Under the pieces are notes generated by a model. The model saw only the letters and a list, made by a program, of their open reading frames with translations, did not search any database and was not told where the DNA came from. From assembly GCA_035646535.1 (NCBI GenBank), contig DASRPD010000118.1:1-31067 (forward strand): a stretch of DNA of 31,067 nt, in the 5' to 3' direction. The translations under genes were made by a program, and so were the position numbers. Numbering within the stretch: position 1 is the first letter of the stretch; each line of letters begins with the position of its first letter. Positions 7,434 through 13,257 of this stretch are shown here, piece after piece. The DNA comes from DASRPD01 sp035646535 (lineage in GTDB: Bacteria > Actinomycetota > Acidimicrobiia > IMCC26256 > JANYLB01).

Positions 7434-7967
7434 TCAGAGGGCGAGGTCATCGATCGTCCGCCACTCGCGGACGAGTTCAACCCGAAGTACTGCGCCGGTG
7501 AGATTCTCGGGGAAGATCGCAAGGACCTCGTCGACGCCGGTGACCGACGGAGATCGGATGGCTTGAAAGCCGTGCTCGTGAGCGGCCTCGCCGATGTTCT
7601 GAGTGAAGCTGTGCTCGTCGCGGGTGAGGTCCGCCGAGTCCAGGCCGAGGGCGTTGTGCGTGACCGCGTCGCTCAGGTCGAGCACCTTGTTCAGTCCGAC
7701 AACGATCTTCCAGAGCTCACGCGGGAGTAGATCCTCAACGCTGAGGCTCTGGCGTTCGGCTTGGCGCGTGAACTCCGCGACCACGCATGGCTGCGACAGG
7801 CACAGGTACAACACGGGAAAGCTGTGCGGAGGGTTGAAGCGGCCGCCGAATCGGCGAGCACCCTCACCGCTGCGGGGATCGAAACCCTTCGCCTGGTTCC
7901 GGGAGGCGACAACATCGAGCCCGCTGCCAGCAAGCCGGCCCAGTTCTCGCGAGTCGAACGGCGGCAT
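7434..7967 (-). CDS. RES-domain toxin (NAD+-degrading toxin family)
   Basis: 177 aa. GARRFGGRFNPPHSFPVLYLCLS (about residues 36-58) is the typical RES opening with the conserved arginine (R43). E65 in CVVAEF and the serine in IRSPSVTG near residue 140 are candidates for the Glu and Ser that name the domain. Characterised members such as MbcT of M. tuberculosis break down NAD+ and stop growth unless bound by an Xre/MbcA antitoxin. The ATG lies one base after the antitoxin stop, the standard antitoxin-first order. The gene appears complete, as TGA at 7434-7436 falls just inside the left direct repeat border. Confidence 0.83.
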   Translation of the reverse strand: MPPFDSRELGRLAGSGLDVVASRNQAKGFDPRSGEGARRFGGRFNPPHSFPVLYLCLSQPCVVAEFTRQAERQSLSVEDLLPRELWKIVVGLNKVLDLSDAVTHNALGLDSADLTRDEHSFTQNIGEAAHEHGFQAIRSPSVTGVDEVLAIFPENLTGAVLRVELVREWRTIDDLAL

Positions 7968-7968
7968 C

Positions 7969-8304
7969 TCAGAGCGTCACACCCTCCGCCAACGCGAGGA
8001 GTAGATCGACTACTCGTTGGTACTGACCTTCCGCGACGAGATCCAGAGGCTTCTCGTATCCGAGGTCCGGGTTCGGTGAACGCATCCAGAAGCGAGCTGC
8101 CTCGTCGCTCATCACCCTGCGGGCGAGGTCGACGACTGCGCGCAACTCGAGCAGTCGTTCCTCCGCCTCGCGACGCGGCATCGACTCCTGCGCCTTCCAC
8201 CGAGCGACGCTGCGCGGGTTCGTGTCACTCACCCGAGCGAGATCAGCAGTGTCCACCACAGCCCCCTCTGACAGGTGATCGAGCAGTGAAACAAGCGTCG
8301 TCAT
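7969..8304 (-). CDS. Xre/MbcA/ParS-type antitoxin (DUF2384 C-terminus)
   Basis: 111 aa from ATG 8304 (MTTLVSLLDHLSEG). The N-terminal half is a small helix-turn-helix (VVDTADLARVSDTNPRSVARWKAQE); the C-terminal half, W-less but with NPDLGYEKPLDLVAEGQYQRVVDLLLAL, is the toxin-binding domain that blocks the RES active site in known pairs. A start at 8334 would add ten basic residues; GAGG about seven bases upstream supports 8304. It is immediately upstream of the RES toxin, and the pair is expected to be autorepressed by this protein. The gene is divergent from the truncated gene at 8384. Confidence 0.82.
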   Translation of the reverse strand: MTTLVSLLDHLSEGAVVDTADLARVSDTNPRSVARWKAQESMPRREAEERLLELRAVVDLARRVMSDEAARFWMRSPNPDLGYEKPLDLVAEGQYQRVVDLLLALAEGVTL

Positions 8305-8313
8305 GGCACCTCG

Positions 8314-8370
8314 TCGTAGTAATATACGGCGCAACGTCGCGCGTATGCCATGCTACACGTCGCGAATACG
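8314..8370. promoter_or_regulatory. candidate promoter and operator of the toxin-antitoxin operon
   Basis: The 79-bp divergent gap is AT-richer than its surroundings. TATATT lies about 19 bases upstream of the antitoxin start on the minus strand. ACGTCGCG occurs twice as a direct repeat (8334-8341 and 8357-8364, 23 bp apart, about two helical turns) with partly matching flanks, a plausible site for an Xre-type autorepressor. No binding data can be inferred beyond this. Confidence 0.35.
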
Positions 8371-8383
8371 TCAGGAGCAACCC

Positions 8384-8731
8384 ATGGACCTGGACTTCGG
8401 GCACGGCTTCGTGCCCCGCATCGGCGAAGAGAACTACAAGGCTGTCGATACGTGCATCGGCCCGGCTGATCTCTTCTCAACGGATCGCCTGGACCTCCCG
8501 TGGTCGATCGTCGACGGCGCCTGGGCACAGCGCAGCCCGGACCTCCTCGGAACCCTCCGGGAGAACGGCACCAAACTGATGTTCGACACCCACGGCTGGC
8601 GTTACCGCTACAACTCAACCTTCGATGTGTCCAAGCTGAGCGCGCACTGGAGTCCACCGCGACCGCCTGAGCAGGGACTTCGCTCAGCCGCGCGTCCAGC
8701 GTGTCTGCGAGGTAGGACTGCGTCGCGCTGA
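8384..8731 (+). pseudogene. 5' fragment of an unrecognised gene, cut by the right direct repeat
   Basis: ATG 8384 has AGGAG six bases upstream, so expression signals look real. The first ~85 residues (MDLDFGHGFVPRIGEENYKA at the start, GTKLMFDTHGWRYRYN near the end) look like a folded N-terminal domain, but I do not recognise the family. At 8642 the sequence enters the direct repeat and the translation becomes Pro/Arg-rich repeat-derived sequence until TGA 8729-8731. After that stop the same frame is open again to 8881 and encodes a more protein-like stretch (SLVVAWSIHQLRSPSDLEAV), perhaps the rest of the gene. It reads away from the toxin-antitoxin operon. Confidence 0.5.
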
Positions 8732-8748
8732 GTTCGTTGGCAAGGCGT
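8642..8748. repeat. right copy of ~107-bp imperfect direct repeat
   Basis: Counterpart of 7307-7413, same orientation and length. The homology of the two copies ends at the same base (the GAGTTCGTTGGCAAGGCGT side), which points to a common ancestral fragment boundary. Between 8749 and 8933 I see no firm gene; an open plus-strand frame ends at 8881. Confidence 0.8.
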
Positions 8749-8933
8749 CCCGGTTCGGAATCGCCGCAAGCTCAGCGGGTCGATCAGTCTTGTCGTCGCC
8801 TGGTCCATCCATCAGTTGCGCTCACCTTCCGACCTGGAGGCTGTCGAGCATCTCGTGGAGCTCGGCTCGACGCGCCTTTGACGCATCTGGGCCAACCACG
8901 ATGGTCACAACGAACTCGCGCCCATGGTCACCG

Positions 8934-10199
8934 CTACGCGCCGCCGACGCGCTTCCACGTGATGCCGTCAGTTGTGCGGTAGAGGTCCGGTGGTACGACC
9001 GCCCAGCCGCGCGACGCGTTGGAGAACGTGAGCTGTTGCACCGAGTGGACATCCGTGTCGTCGGTCGCGTCCAGCTCGGGAATCATCGCCGAGGCCCACG
9101 TCGCGCCGCCGTCTTGGGACCCGATGAGCGGGCCTCGATTGAAGGACATCCACAGCTGGTCGGGACTCACCGCCACGAACAGTGCCACGAGGCCTTCCTC
9201 CGGCAGTGATCCGCCGTTGCCGCTCGTGCTCACGAGCGACCAGCTCGCACCGTCGTCGTCGGACGTGTACAGCTCCTTGTCCTGTGCCCGGGTCGGACTC
9301 GCGTTCGAACAGACGACGAAGACGTCCTGTGGCGTGACCGCCGACACGTGATGGAGCTGGCCGCACAGTGGCGGCATCGTGCGCGACACCCACGTGCGCC
9401 CCGCGTCGACAGTGACGGAGAGGGCACCGCTGCCCGACGCGCTCAAGAGTGCGTGATCCCGGCTCGGGCGCAACAGCTCGACGGAGAACGATTGCAGCTG
9501 CGGCGCACCGGTGAGAGGCGTGGCGGTGCCACCGACCGTGGGTGTCGTGTACACCGACGACGCGCACTGCTGCGCCGGCGCGCACGGGTTGACGACCATC
9601 CACGTGGACTCGGGACCCATCGACAGCGACACCACGGTGCCGCCGAGATCCTCCTCGACGAAGGTGTTGCCACCGTCGTGCGTCGCGAAGGTCCGGTTGC
9701 CGTAGATCCAACCGTCCTTGCCGTTCGTCGCGAACTGCACGAACGGGTACCCGCGCCATCCAGGATAGCCGACGTGCAGCGGCTCGGAGACGGGTGTCCA
9801 CGTCGTTCCACCGTCGCTCGTGGCGACGACCTGCAACTCGCACGAGGCATCGCTCGCCCCGGGCGCGACGCATTGCTTGTCGAGCGCCAGCCCGTTCGAT
9901 GCGTCGAAGAAGTTCAGATCGGAGAGGTTCGCCGTGCCGACGGGCGCGGACGGGCCGGTCCCCACCGAAGCGCTGGTCGGTGCATCATCCGACGTGTCGC
10001 CGAGGACGACGAAGGCGAACACGGCGACGCCGACGACGAGCACGCCAGCGAGGAGGGCGGCTCCCCACGTCCGTCGGGTCGAACCTCGGGGGGAAGGTCG
10101 TTCCTGGTGCATCGCGACGAACCGGCGGGCCGACCGGACGTCGGGCTCGTAGCGTGACGCGGCATCGGTGAGCGCTTCGCGTAGCTGTCGCTCATCCAT
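8934..10199 (-). CDS. membrane-anchored Asp-box beta-propeller protein, partner of the ECF sigma factor
   Basis: 421 aa. Residues 1-44 are a charged cytoplasmic segment (MDERQLREALTDAASRYEPD at the start), 45-67 one transmembrane helix (WGAALLAGVLVVGVAVFAFVV), and the rest is extracytoplasmic. That part repeats Asp-box/BNR-like motifs: TSDGGTTW, THDGGNTF, TVDAGRTW, TSDDDGASW, SQDGGATW and TTDGITW, giving a six-or-so-bladed propeller like sialidases or YCF48-type proteins; no sialidase active-site residues are claimed. It starts inside the sigma gene with an 8-bp overlap (10192-10199). The N-terminal segment is where anti-sigma factors bind sigma, so a role as membrane sensor/anti-sigma is plausible but has no zinc-finger motif to support it. 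Confidence 0.8.
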   Translation of the reverse strand: MDERQLREALTDAASRYEPDVRSARRFVAMHQERPSPRGSTRRTWGAALLAGVLVVGVAVFAFVVLGDTSDDAPTSASVGTGPSAPVGTANLSDLNFFDASNGLALDKQCVAPGASDASCELQVVATSDGGTTWTPVSEPLHVGYPGWRGYPFVQFATNGKDGWIYGNRTFATHDGGNTFVEEDLGGTVVSLSMGPESTWMVVNPCAPAQQCASSVYTTPTVGGTATPLTGAPQLQSFSVELLRPSRDHALLSASGSGALSVTVDAGRTWVSRTMPPLCGQLHHVSAVTPQDVFVVCSNASPTRAQDKELYTSDDDGASWSLVSTSGNGGSLPEEGLVALFVAVSPDQLWMSFNRGPLIGSQDGGATWASAMIPELDATDDTDVHSVQQLTFSNASRGWAVVPPDLYRTTDGITWKRVGGA

Positions 10200-10689
10200 T
10201 GGGTTCTCCTATCTGCTCGTCGAGGTGTGCGGCACGGAGCCGACCTAGCGCGGCATGGATGGTCGCCTTCACCGTGCCCTCGCGGCACTTCATGATTCGC
10301 GCGATCTGGGGATTCGTGAGATCGGCGTAGAAGCGGAGCACGACCGCGAACCGCTGCCGAGACGACAACCCCCCAAGCGCACGCTCCAGGTCGTGGGAGA
10401 GCGTCACGTGCTCTGCCGGATCGATCTCGTCGCGCCCGGCTCGGGCGGCGAAGAGCTCGCGAGATCTCTTTTGCCGCACGCGTCGGCCCTCACGTACCGC
10501 CACGACGAAGACCCAGGTTCCAGGTCGTTCCATCTGGGCAACGGAGTCCCACTTCCGGAACGCACGGGCGAACGCCTCCTGGGCTGCGTCTTCGGCCTCT
10601 TCCGAGCTGCCAAGCGCAAGGTAGAGAGCGCGAGCGACTCCCGGGTAGCTCTCGACGAAGAAACCGTCGAAGTCACGATCTGGCGTCAT
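10192..10689 (-). CDS. ECF (SigE-family-like) RNA polymerase sigma factor
   Basis: 165 aa from ATG 10689 (MTPDRDFDGFFVESYPGVAR), with GGGGAG nine bases upstream. Region 2 is the DFDGFFVESYPGVARALYLALG...AEDAAQEAFARAFRKW segment (residues 7-47), and region 4 is LSSRQRFAVVLRFYADLTNPQIARIMKCREGTVKATIHAALGRLR (about 110-155), with a helix-turn-helix. Length and sequence resemble the small SigE/SACE-type ECF group of actinobacteria. The longer open frame to 10845 has no conserved content. It is translationally coupled to the propeller protein. A small inverted repeat CGAAT-CGTTT-ATTCG (10722-10736) lies in its upstream region and may mark regulation. Confidence 0.87.
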   Translation of the reverse strand: MTPDRDFDGFFVESYPGVARALYLALGSSEEAEDAAQEAFARAFRKWDSVAQMERPGTWVFVVAVREGRRVRQKRSRELFAARAGRDEIDPAEHVTLSHDLERALGGLSSRQRFAVVLRFYADLTNPQIARIMKCREGTVKATIHAALGRLRAAHLDEQIGEPNG

Positions 10690-10826
10690 GGCGCCCACTC
10701 CCCATAGAGGCACCCAGGTCCCGAATCGTTTATTCGAGATCGATACGCGTCCAAGAACTGATGTATCTCCCTGTTGATGGACTTGCGTTGTGAGACTGGC
10801 GGCGGTCCATGAAGAGGGGAGGGTCG

Positions 10827-10908
10827 ATGCCGTACGCGTATGCATCGCAGTTTCGCAGCATGGTGGTGGAGCAGGTTCGCTCCGGGAAGCGCGTCGCTGA
10901 CGTTGCGG
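10827..10908 (+). pseudogene. N-terminal remnant of an IS3-type transposase OrfA
   Basis: ATG 10827 with GAGGGG upstream begins MPYAYASQFRSMVVEQVRSG and continues KRVADVA, the recognisable first helices of IS3-family OrfA helix-turn-helix proteins. After about 27 residues homology stops and the frame runs into sequence antisense to the broken nucleotidyltransferase gene. Terminal inverted repeats and OrfB are not visible. This is a fragment of an insertion sequence, probably left by a deletion that also damaged the neighbouring gene. Confidence 0.6.
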
Positions 10909-10933
10909 GGGGTCGGGATAGCTCCCCTTCGGT

Positions 10934-11393
10934 TCAGACGCGGGCAGCAGCGACGACCTGCTCCGCGAAGGAGACGCAGAGTGTCGCTACTCCCGCTTCG
11001 GGAATCGCGAGCCGAAGCGCGCGCTGGGCCATCGCCACGCCTTCACCCGTCCGTCGCCCGAACAGTTCAGTCATGTAGGTCAGTGCAGCCTCGGATGCCT
11101 GGCTGCGTTCGGTTCGCGGCCTGCTTCAGCAGTTCGAAACCGGCGCCGGTCATCGTGGCTTCCAGCTCGGGTTCATCGCTGAGCAGCCTTGGGTCAAGCG
11201 CGAGGTCGCCGTCGATCGTGAACGGGGCAACCGCGATATCGCTATCGCCTGTTCTCAGGTAGATCGCCTGCGCGCCGGCAACGATGATCGCCTTCCCGTG
11301 CGGAGCGAGCGCGGTCAAGGCATCGAGGAGGACCCGCCGAGCCGCTATGTAGTGGCGGTCGAGTTCGGGTGCGCCGGCCGTTCCGTTCGTCAC
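10934..11393 (-). pseudogene. broken AbiEii-like nucleotidyltransferase gene
   Basis: GTG 11393 overlaps the upstream regulator's stop as GTGA. The first ~100 residues contain IIVAGAQAIYLRTGDSDIAV and FTIDGDLALDP, the GxxA helix and D-x-D metal site of nucleotidyltransferase-fold toxins. After ANRTQPGI the frame goes out and stops at 11067. In another frame the DNA continues ASEAALTYMTELFGR, and after one more shift GVAMAQRALRLAIPEAGVAT, ending at TGA 10934-10936; this looks like the C-terminus of the same family. So the middle of the protein appears deleted and a second frameshift follows. Such proteins with an AbiEi-like partner act as toxins; this copy should be inactive. Confidence 0.6.
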
Positions 11394-12508
11394 GGCTTGG
11401 CCGGTGCCTCTCGAGCTGGCAGTGTTGCCAAGCGCCACGTTTCTTCGTTGCCGGTCATCCACTGGACGAGGGCGTCTCCCTCTGCAGGCATGCGGCCGTT
11501 GCCAGTGAGGCAGTCGACCGCAGCCTGCGATGGGGCAACAAACAGGGTGCCATCCTCCATTGATGCTCGTTCCCAAACGACTGGATCGAAGGGACGAAGC
11601 AGCGCGACGTTCGCCCCCTCGTCGGCCGGGATGAGCTCGAGCTCATCTGCAACTGCCGTCGGGTCTTCGGAATATGCGGCGAGCAAGGCCGGCCCGGCAA
11701 CCGCGGCAAGCCGAACCGCTGCGAAAGAACCGGTGACCGCGATGCGTTGGTCGACCGCTCTGAGCCGCGAGATGGTCTTGCTCGGCCCGGGCGGCGAAAC
11801 GAACGTTGCCGTCTGATTCGAGCGGAAGACGTCGTACACCAGGGCCCATCGCCGGAGGAGCCCTGAGAGGTCGACGGATTCGACGCCTCCTCGAGCGGAC
11901 CGTTCGACAAGTGCTTCGTTGTCGAGCGTGTCAAGGAGGCGGGAGACATAGCCCGGAGTCAGTCCAGCGGCCGTGGCAAGGTCACGCACGCCGTACGGGG
12001 GGCGTACGTCGACGAGCATCCGCACCAGGCGGCCCGCCTTCGGTCCTTGGACGCGGGCCTTGCCGCGGGGTGCCGGTGATGGATCTTTCCGGGCTCCCGC
12101 AGTTTCGATGTGGAGGGGCGGGTTATCCAGACGGACAAGCGCGTTGCCTGTGATGTCGAGGTAGTTGATCCCTTCGGAACGCAGCTTGTCCTGAGTTCGC
12201 TCACTGAGCCACGAGGTGACCACGAGGATTGGGACTTCGCCGGCGAGGCTGCGTAGCACGCGTCCCAAGCCTCCGAGCAGTCGGTCCACGTCGCGAGGGC
12301 CGAAGGTCCGCTTCGCTTCAACGGCCAGAGTCGCGAACGTGCCGCCCGGGCCGCGCACGTCGATGGCCGCGCCGGGCCGACCATCCGAAGAGCTTGCGAG
12401 CACGCGGCTCGTTGGAGCGACCTCCCAGCTGTCCGGGAGTCGGTCACGAAGCCAGGCAATGGTGGCTTCGAACATCTCGTTCTCTGTGAGACCAGTGTTC
12501 GCTGTCAT
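11390..12508 (-). CDS. AbiEi-like antitoxin/regulator with N-terminal nuclease-fold domain and winged helix
   Basis: 372 aa from ATG 12508 (MTANTGLTENEMFEATIAWL); GTG 12517 is an alternative. Residues about 1-140 look like a restriction-endonuclease-like fold (GAAIDVRGPGGTFATLAVEAKRTF, then VPILVVTSWLSERTQDKL and INYLDITGNALVRL); the D...EAK pattern suggests it, but a nuclease activity is not claimed. A winged helix follows (GRLVRMLVDVRPPYGVRDLATAAGLTPGYVSRLLDTLDNEALVERS, in pieces), then a C-terminal domain. The layout, regulator overlapping a nucleotidyltransferase gene by GTGA, is that of type IV AbiE toxin-antitoxin loci. The antitoxin has stayed open although its toxin is broken. Confidence 0.68.
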   Translation of the reverse strand: MTANTGLTENEMFEATIAWLRDRLPDSWEVAPTSRVLASSSDGRPGAAIDVRGPGGTFATLAVEAKRTFGPRDVDRLLGGLGRVLRSLAGEVPILVVTSWLSERTQDKLRSEGINYLDITGNALVRLDNPPLHIETAGARKDPSPAPRGKARVQGPKAGRLVRMLVDVRPPYGVRDLATAAGLTPGYVSRLLDTLDNEALVERSARGGVESVDLSGLLRRWALVYDVFRSNQTATFVSPPGPSKTISRLRAVDQRIAVTGSFAAVRLAAVAGPALLAAYSEDPTAVADELELIPADEGANVALLRPFDPVVWERASMEDGTLFVAPSQAAVDCLTGNGRMPAEGDALVQWMTGNEETWRLATLPAREAPAKP

Positions 12509-12519
12509 AGGAAACACCT

Positions 12520-12569
12520 AGGATAGCTCAGCCGTTGCTCAGTTCAGCCTGTTTGCTGAAACAGCAAAC
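12520..12569 (-). promoter_or_regulatory. promoter and perfect palindrome upstream of the AbiEi-like gene
   Basis: GTTTGCTG-AAA-CAGCAAAC (12551-12569) is a perfect 8-bp inverted repeat in AT-rich sequence, 42 bp before the start codon. TATCCT (12525-12520 on the minus strand) is a good -10, eleven bases from the ATG, which predicts a very short leader. AbiEi proteins are known to repress their own operons by binding inverted repeats, so this is a candidate autoregulatory operator. The rest of 12570-12800 shows no gene that I can support. Confidence 0.5.
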
Positions 12570-12800
12570 AAGATCTCTGAGGCAACACACCGCGCTCTCA
12601 GTGAACTGCCCATACGGGCTCGTCGCGTTGAACTGGGGAGCGTGAGATATCGGCGCCGCCTGCGTGGTTCGGCTGCCACGCGAGGCGCGCTGTCCACCAT
12701 GAACCGGGACTGCACCGTGACCCTGGCCCTGGGCCCGCCAACAAGACGGAAGTAGACGGCTCAAAGCGCGAGCGCTCCTGGGTGCTTTCCCTGCTCATCG

Positions 12801-12885
12801 TGCCCGGAAGAGGATTCGAACCTCTACGCCCCCGGAGGGGCCGGCGGGTTTAAGCCGCCTGCGTCTACCGTTCCGCCACCCGGGC
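12801..12885 (-). tRNA. tRNA-Leu(UAA)
   Basis: Complete class II cloverleaf on the minus strand: acceptor GCCCGGG paired with TCCGGGC (one G-U), D arm with GCGGAACGGTAGACGC, anticodon arm GGCGG-CTTAAAC-CCGCC with anticodon TAA, variable arm CCCCTCCGGGGG, T arm AGAGG-TTCGAAT-CCTCT, discriminator A at 12801. CCA is not encoded. It reads UUA codons, rare in such GC-rich genomes. Bases 12837-12858 are repeated exactly at 7267-7288, making this a likely integration target. Confidence 0.95.
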
Positions 12886-12902
12886 TCGGTGCCGAACCGA
12901 GG

Positions 12903-13217
12903 CTACGCCGCGGCGCGGCCGGTTCCGTCGCCCGCGACGGCCTCGTGCAGTGACGTGCGCAGCCGGACCCGGGCCTCGCCCTCGATCTGGTTGGCCACGA
13001 GGACACCCTCGACCATGTCGGCGACGACGCCCCGGAACGGCCGATTGCGGATCTGCACCGAGACCACGGAGCCGCTGGGATAGCGCCTGATCGTGCGGGC
13101 CGCCCCGGCGAGCCGGGGTGGGCTCCGGAACCCGGGCACCACGAGACCGGCCGCTCGGGCCGCTGCGCCGAGACGGCGGGCAACGTCGGCGAAGGCGAGT
13201 GCGGGCGTGGCAACCAT
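12903..13217 (-). CDS. conserved small protein of unknown function
   Basis: 104 aa from ATG 13217 (MVATPALAFADVARRLGAAA). It has an Ala/Arg-rich N-terminal helix followed by GLVVPGFRSPPRL, TIRRYPSGSVVSVQIRNRPF and a C-terminal helix. The basic, strand-rich centre is the sort of small protein that recurs near housekeeping genes in actinobacteria, but I cannot name the family or function. No membrane segment is present. It is divergent from the MATE gene, with starts only 40 bp apart; an ATG at 13259 would overlap that gene and is not favoured. Confidence 0.62.
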   Translation of the reverse strand: MVATPALAFADVARRLGAAARAAGLVVPGFRSPPRLAGAARTIRRYPSGSVVSVQIRNRPFRGVVADMVEGVLVANQIEGEARVRLRTSLHEAVAGDGTGRAAA

Positions 13218-13257
13218 CGGGACGATCGTGACAAGGGGGTGTGACACTGACGCCCGC

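Larger units (their letters stand above)
7267..12858. mobile_element. putative integrated islet bounded by tRNA-Leu(UAA) core repeats
   Basis: The 22-bp identical cores at 7267-7288 and 12837-12858 cross the anticodon loop of a tRNA-Leu fragment and of an intact tRNA-Leu in the same orientation. Tyrosine integrases of one class recombine at exactly this place, leaving a restored tRNA at one end and the displaced 3' half at the other. The ~5.57 kb between them holds accessory genes: RES/Xre toxin-antitoxin, a truncated gene, sigma factor and propeller, an IS3 remnant, an AbiE-like pair. No intact integrase is present, so the element would be a decayed remnant. This is inference from structure; the sigma/propeller pair could be older chromosome caught between unrelated events. 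Confidence 0.5.

Noticed and set aside
8822..9052. minus-strand 76-aa frame overlapping the propeller gene end
   Set aside because: No family, no ribosome site, and it overlaps the better-supported propeller coding sequence.
10690..10845. 52-residue upstream extension of the sigma factor
   Set aside because: Region 2 begins just after MTPDRDFDG; the extension lacks homology, and GGGGAG is well spaced for the ATG at 10689.
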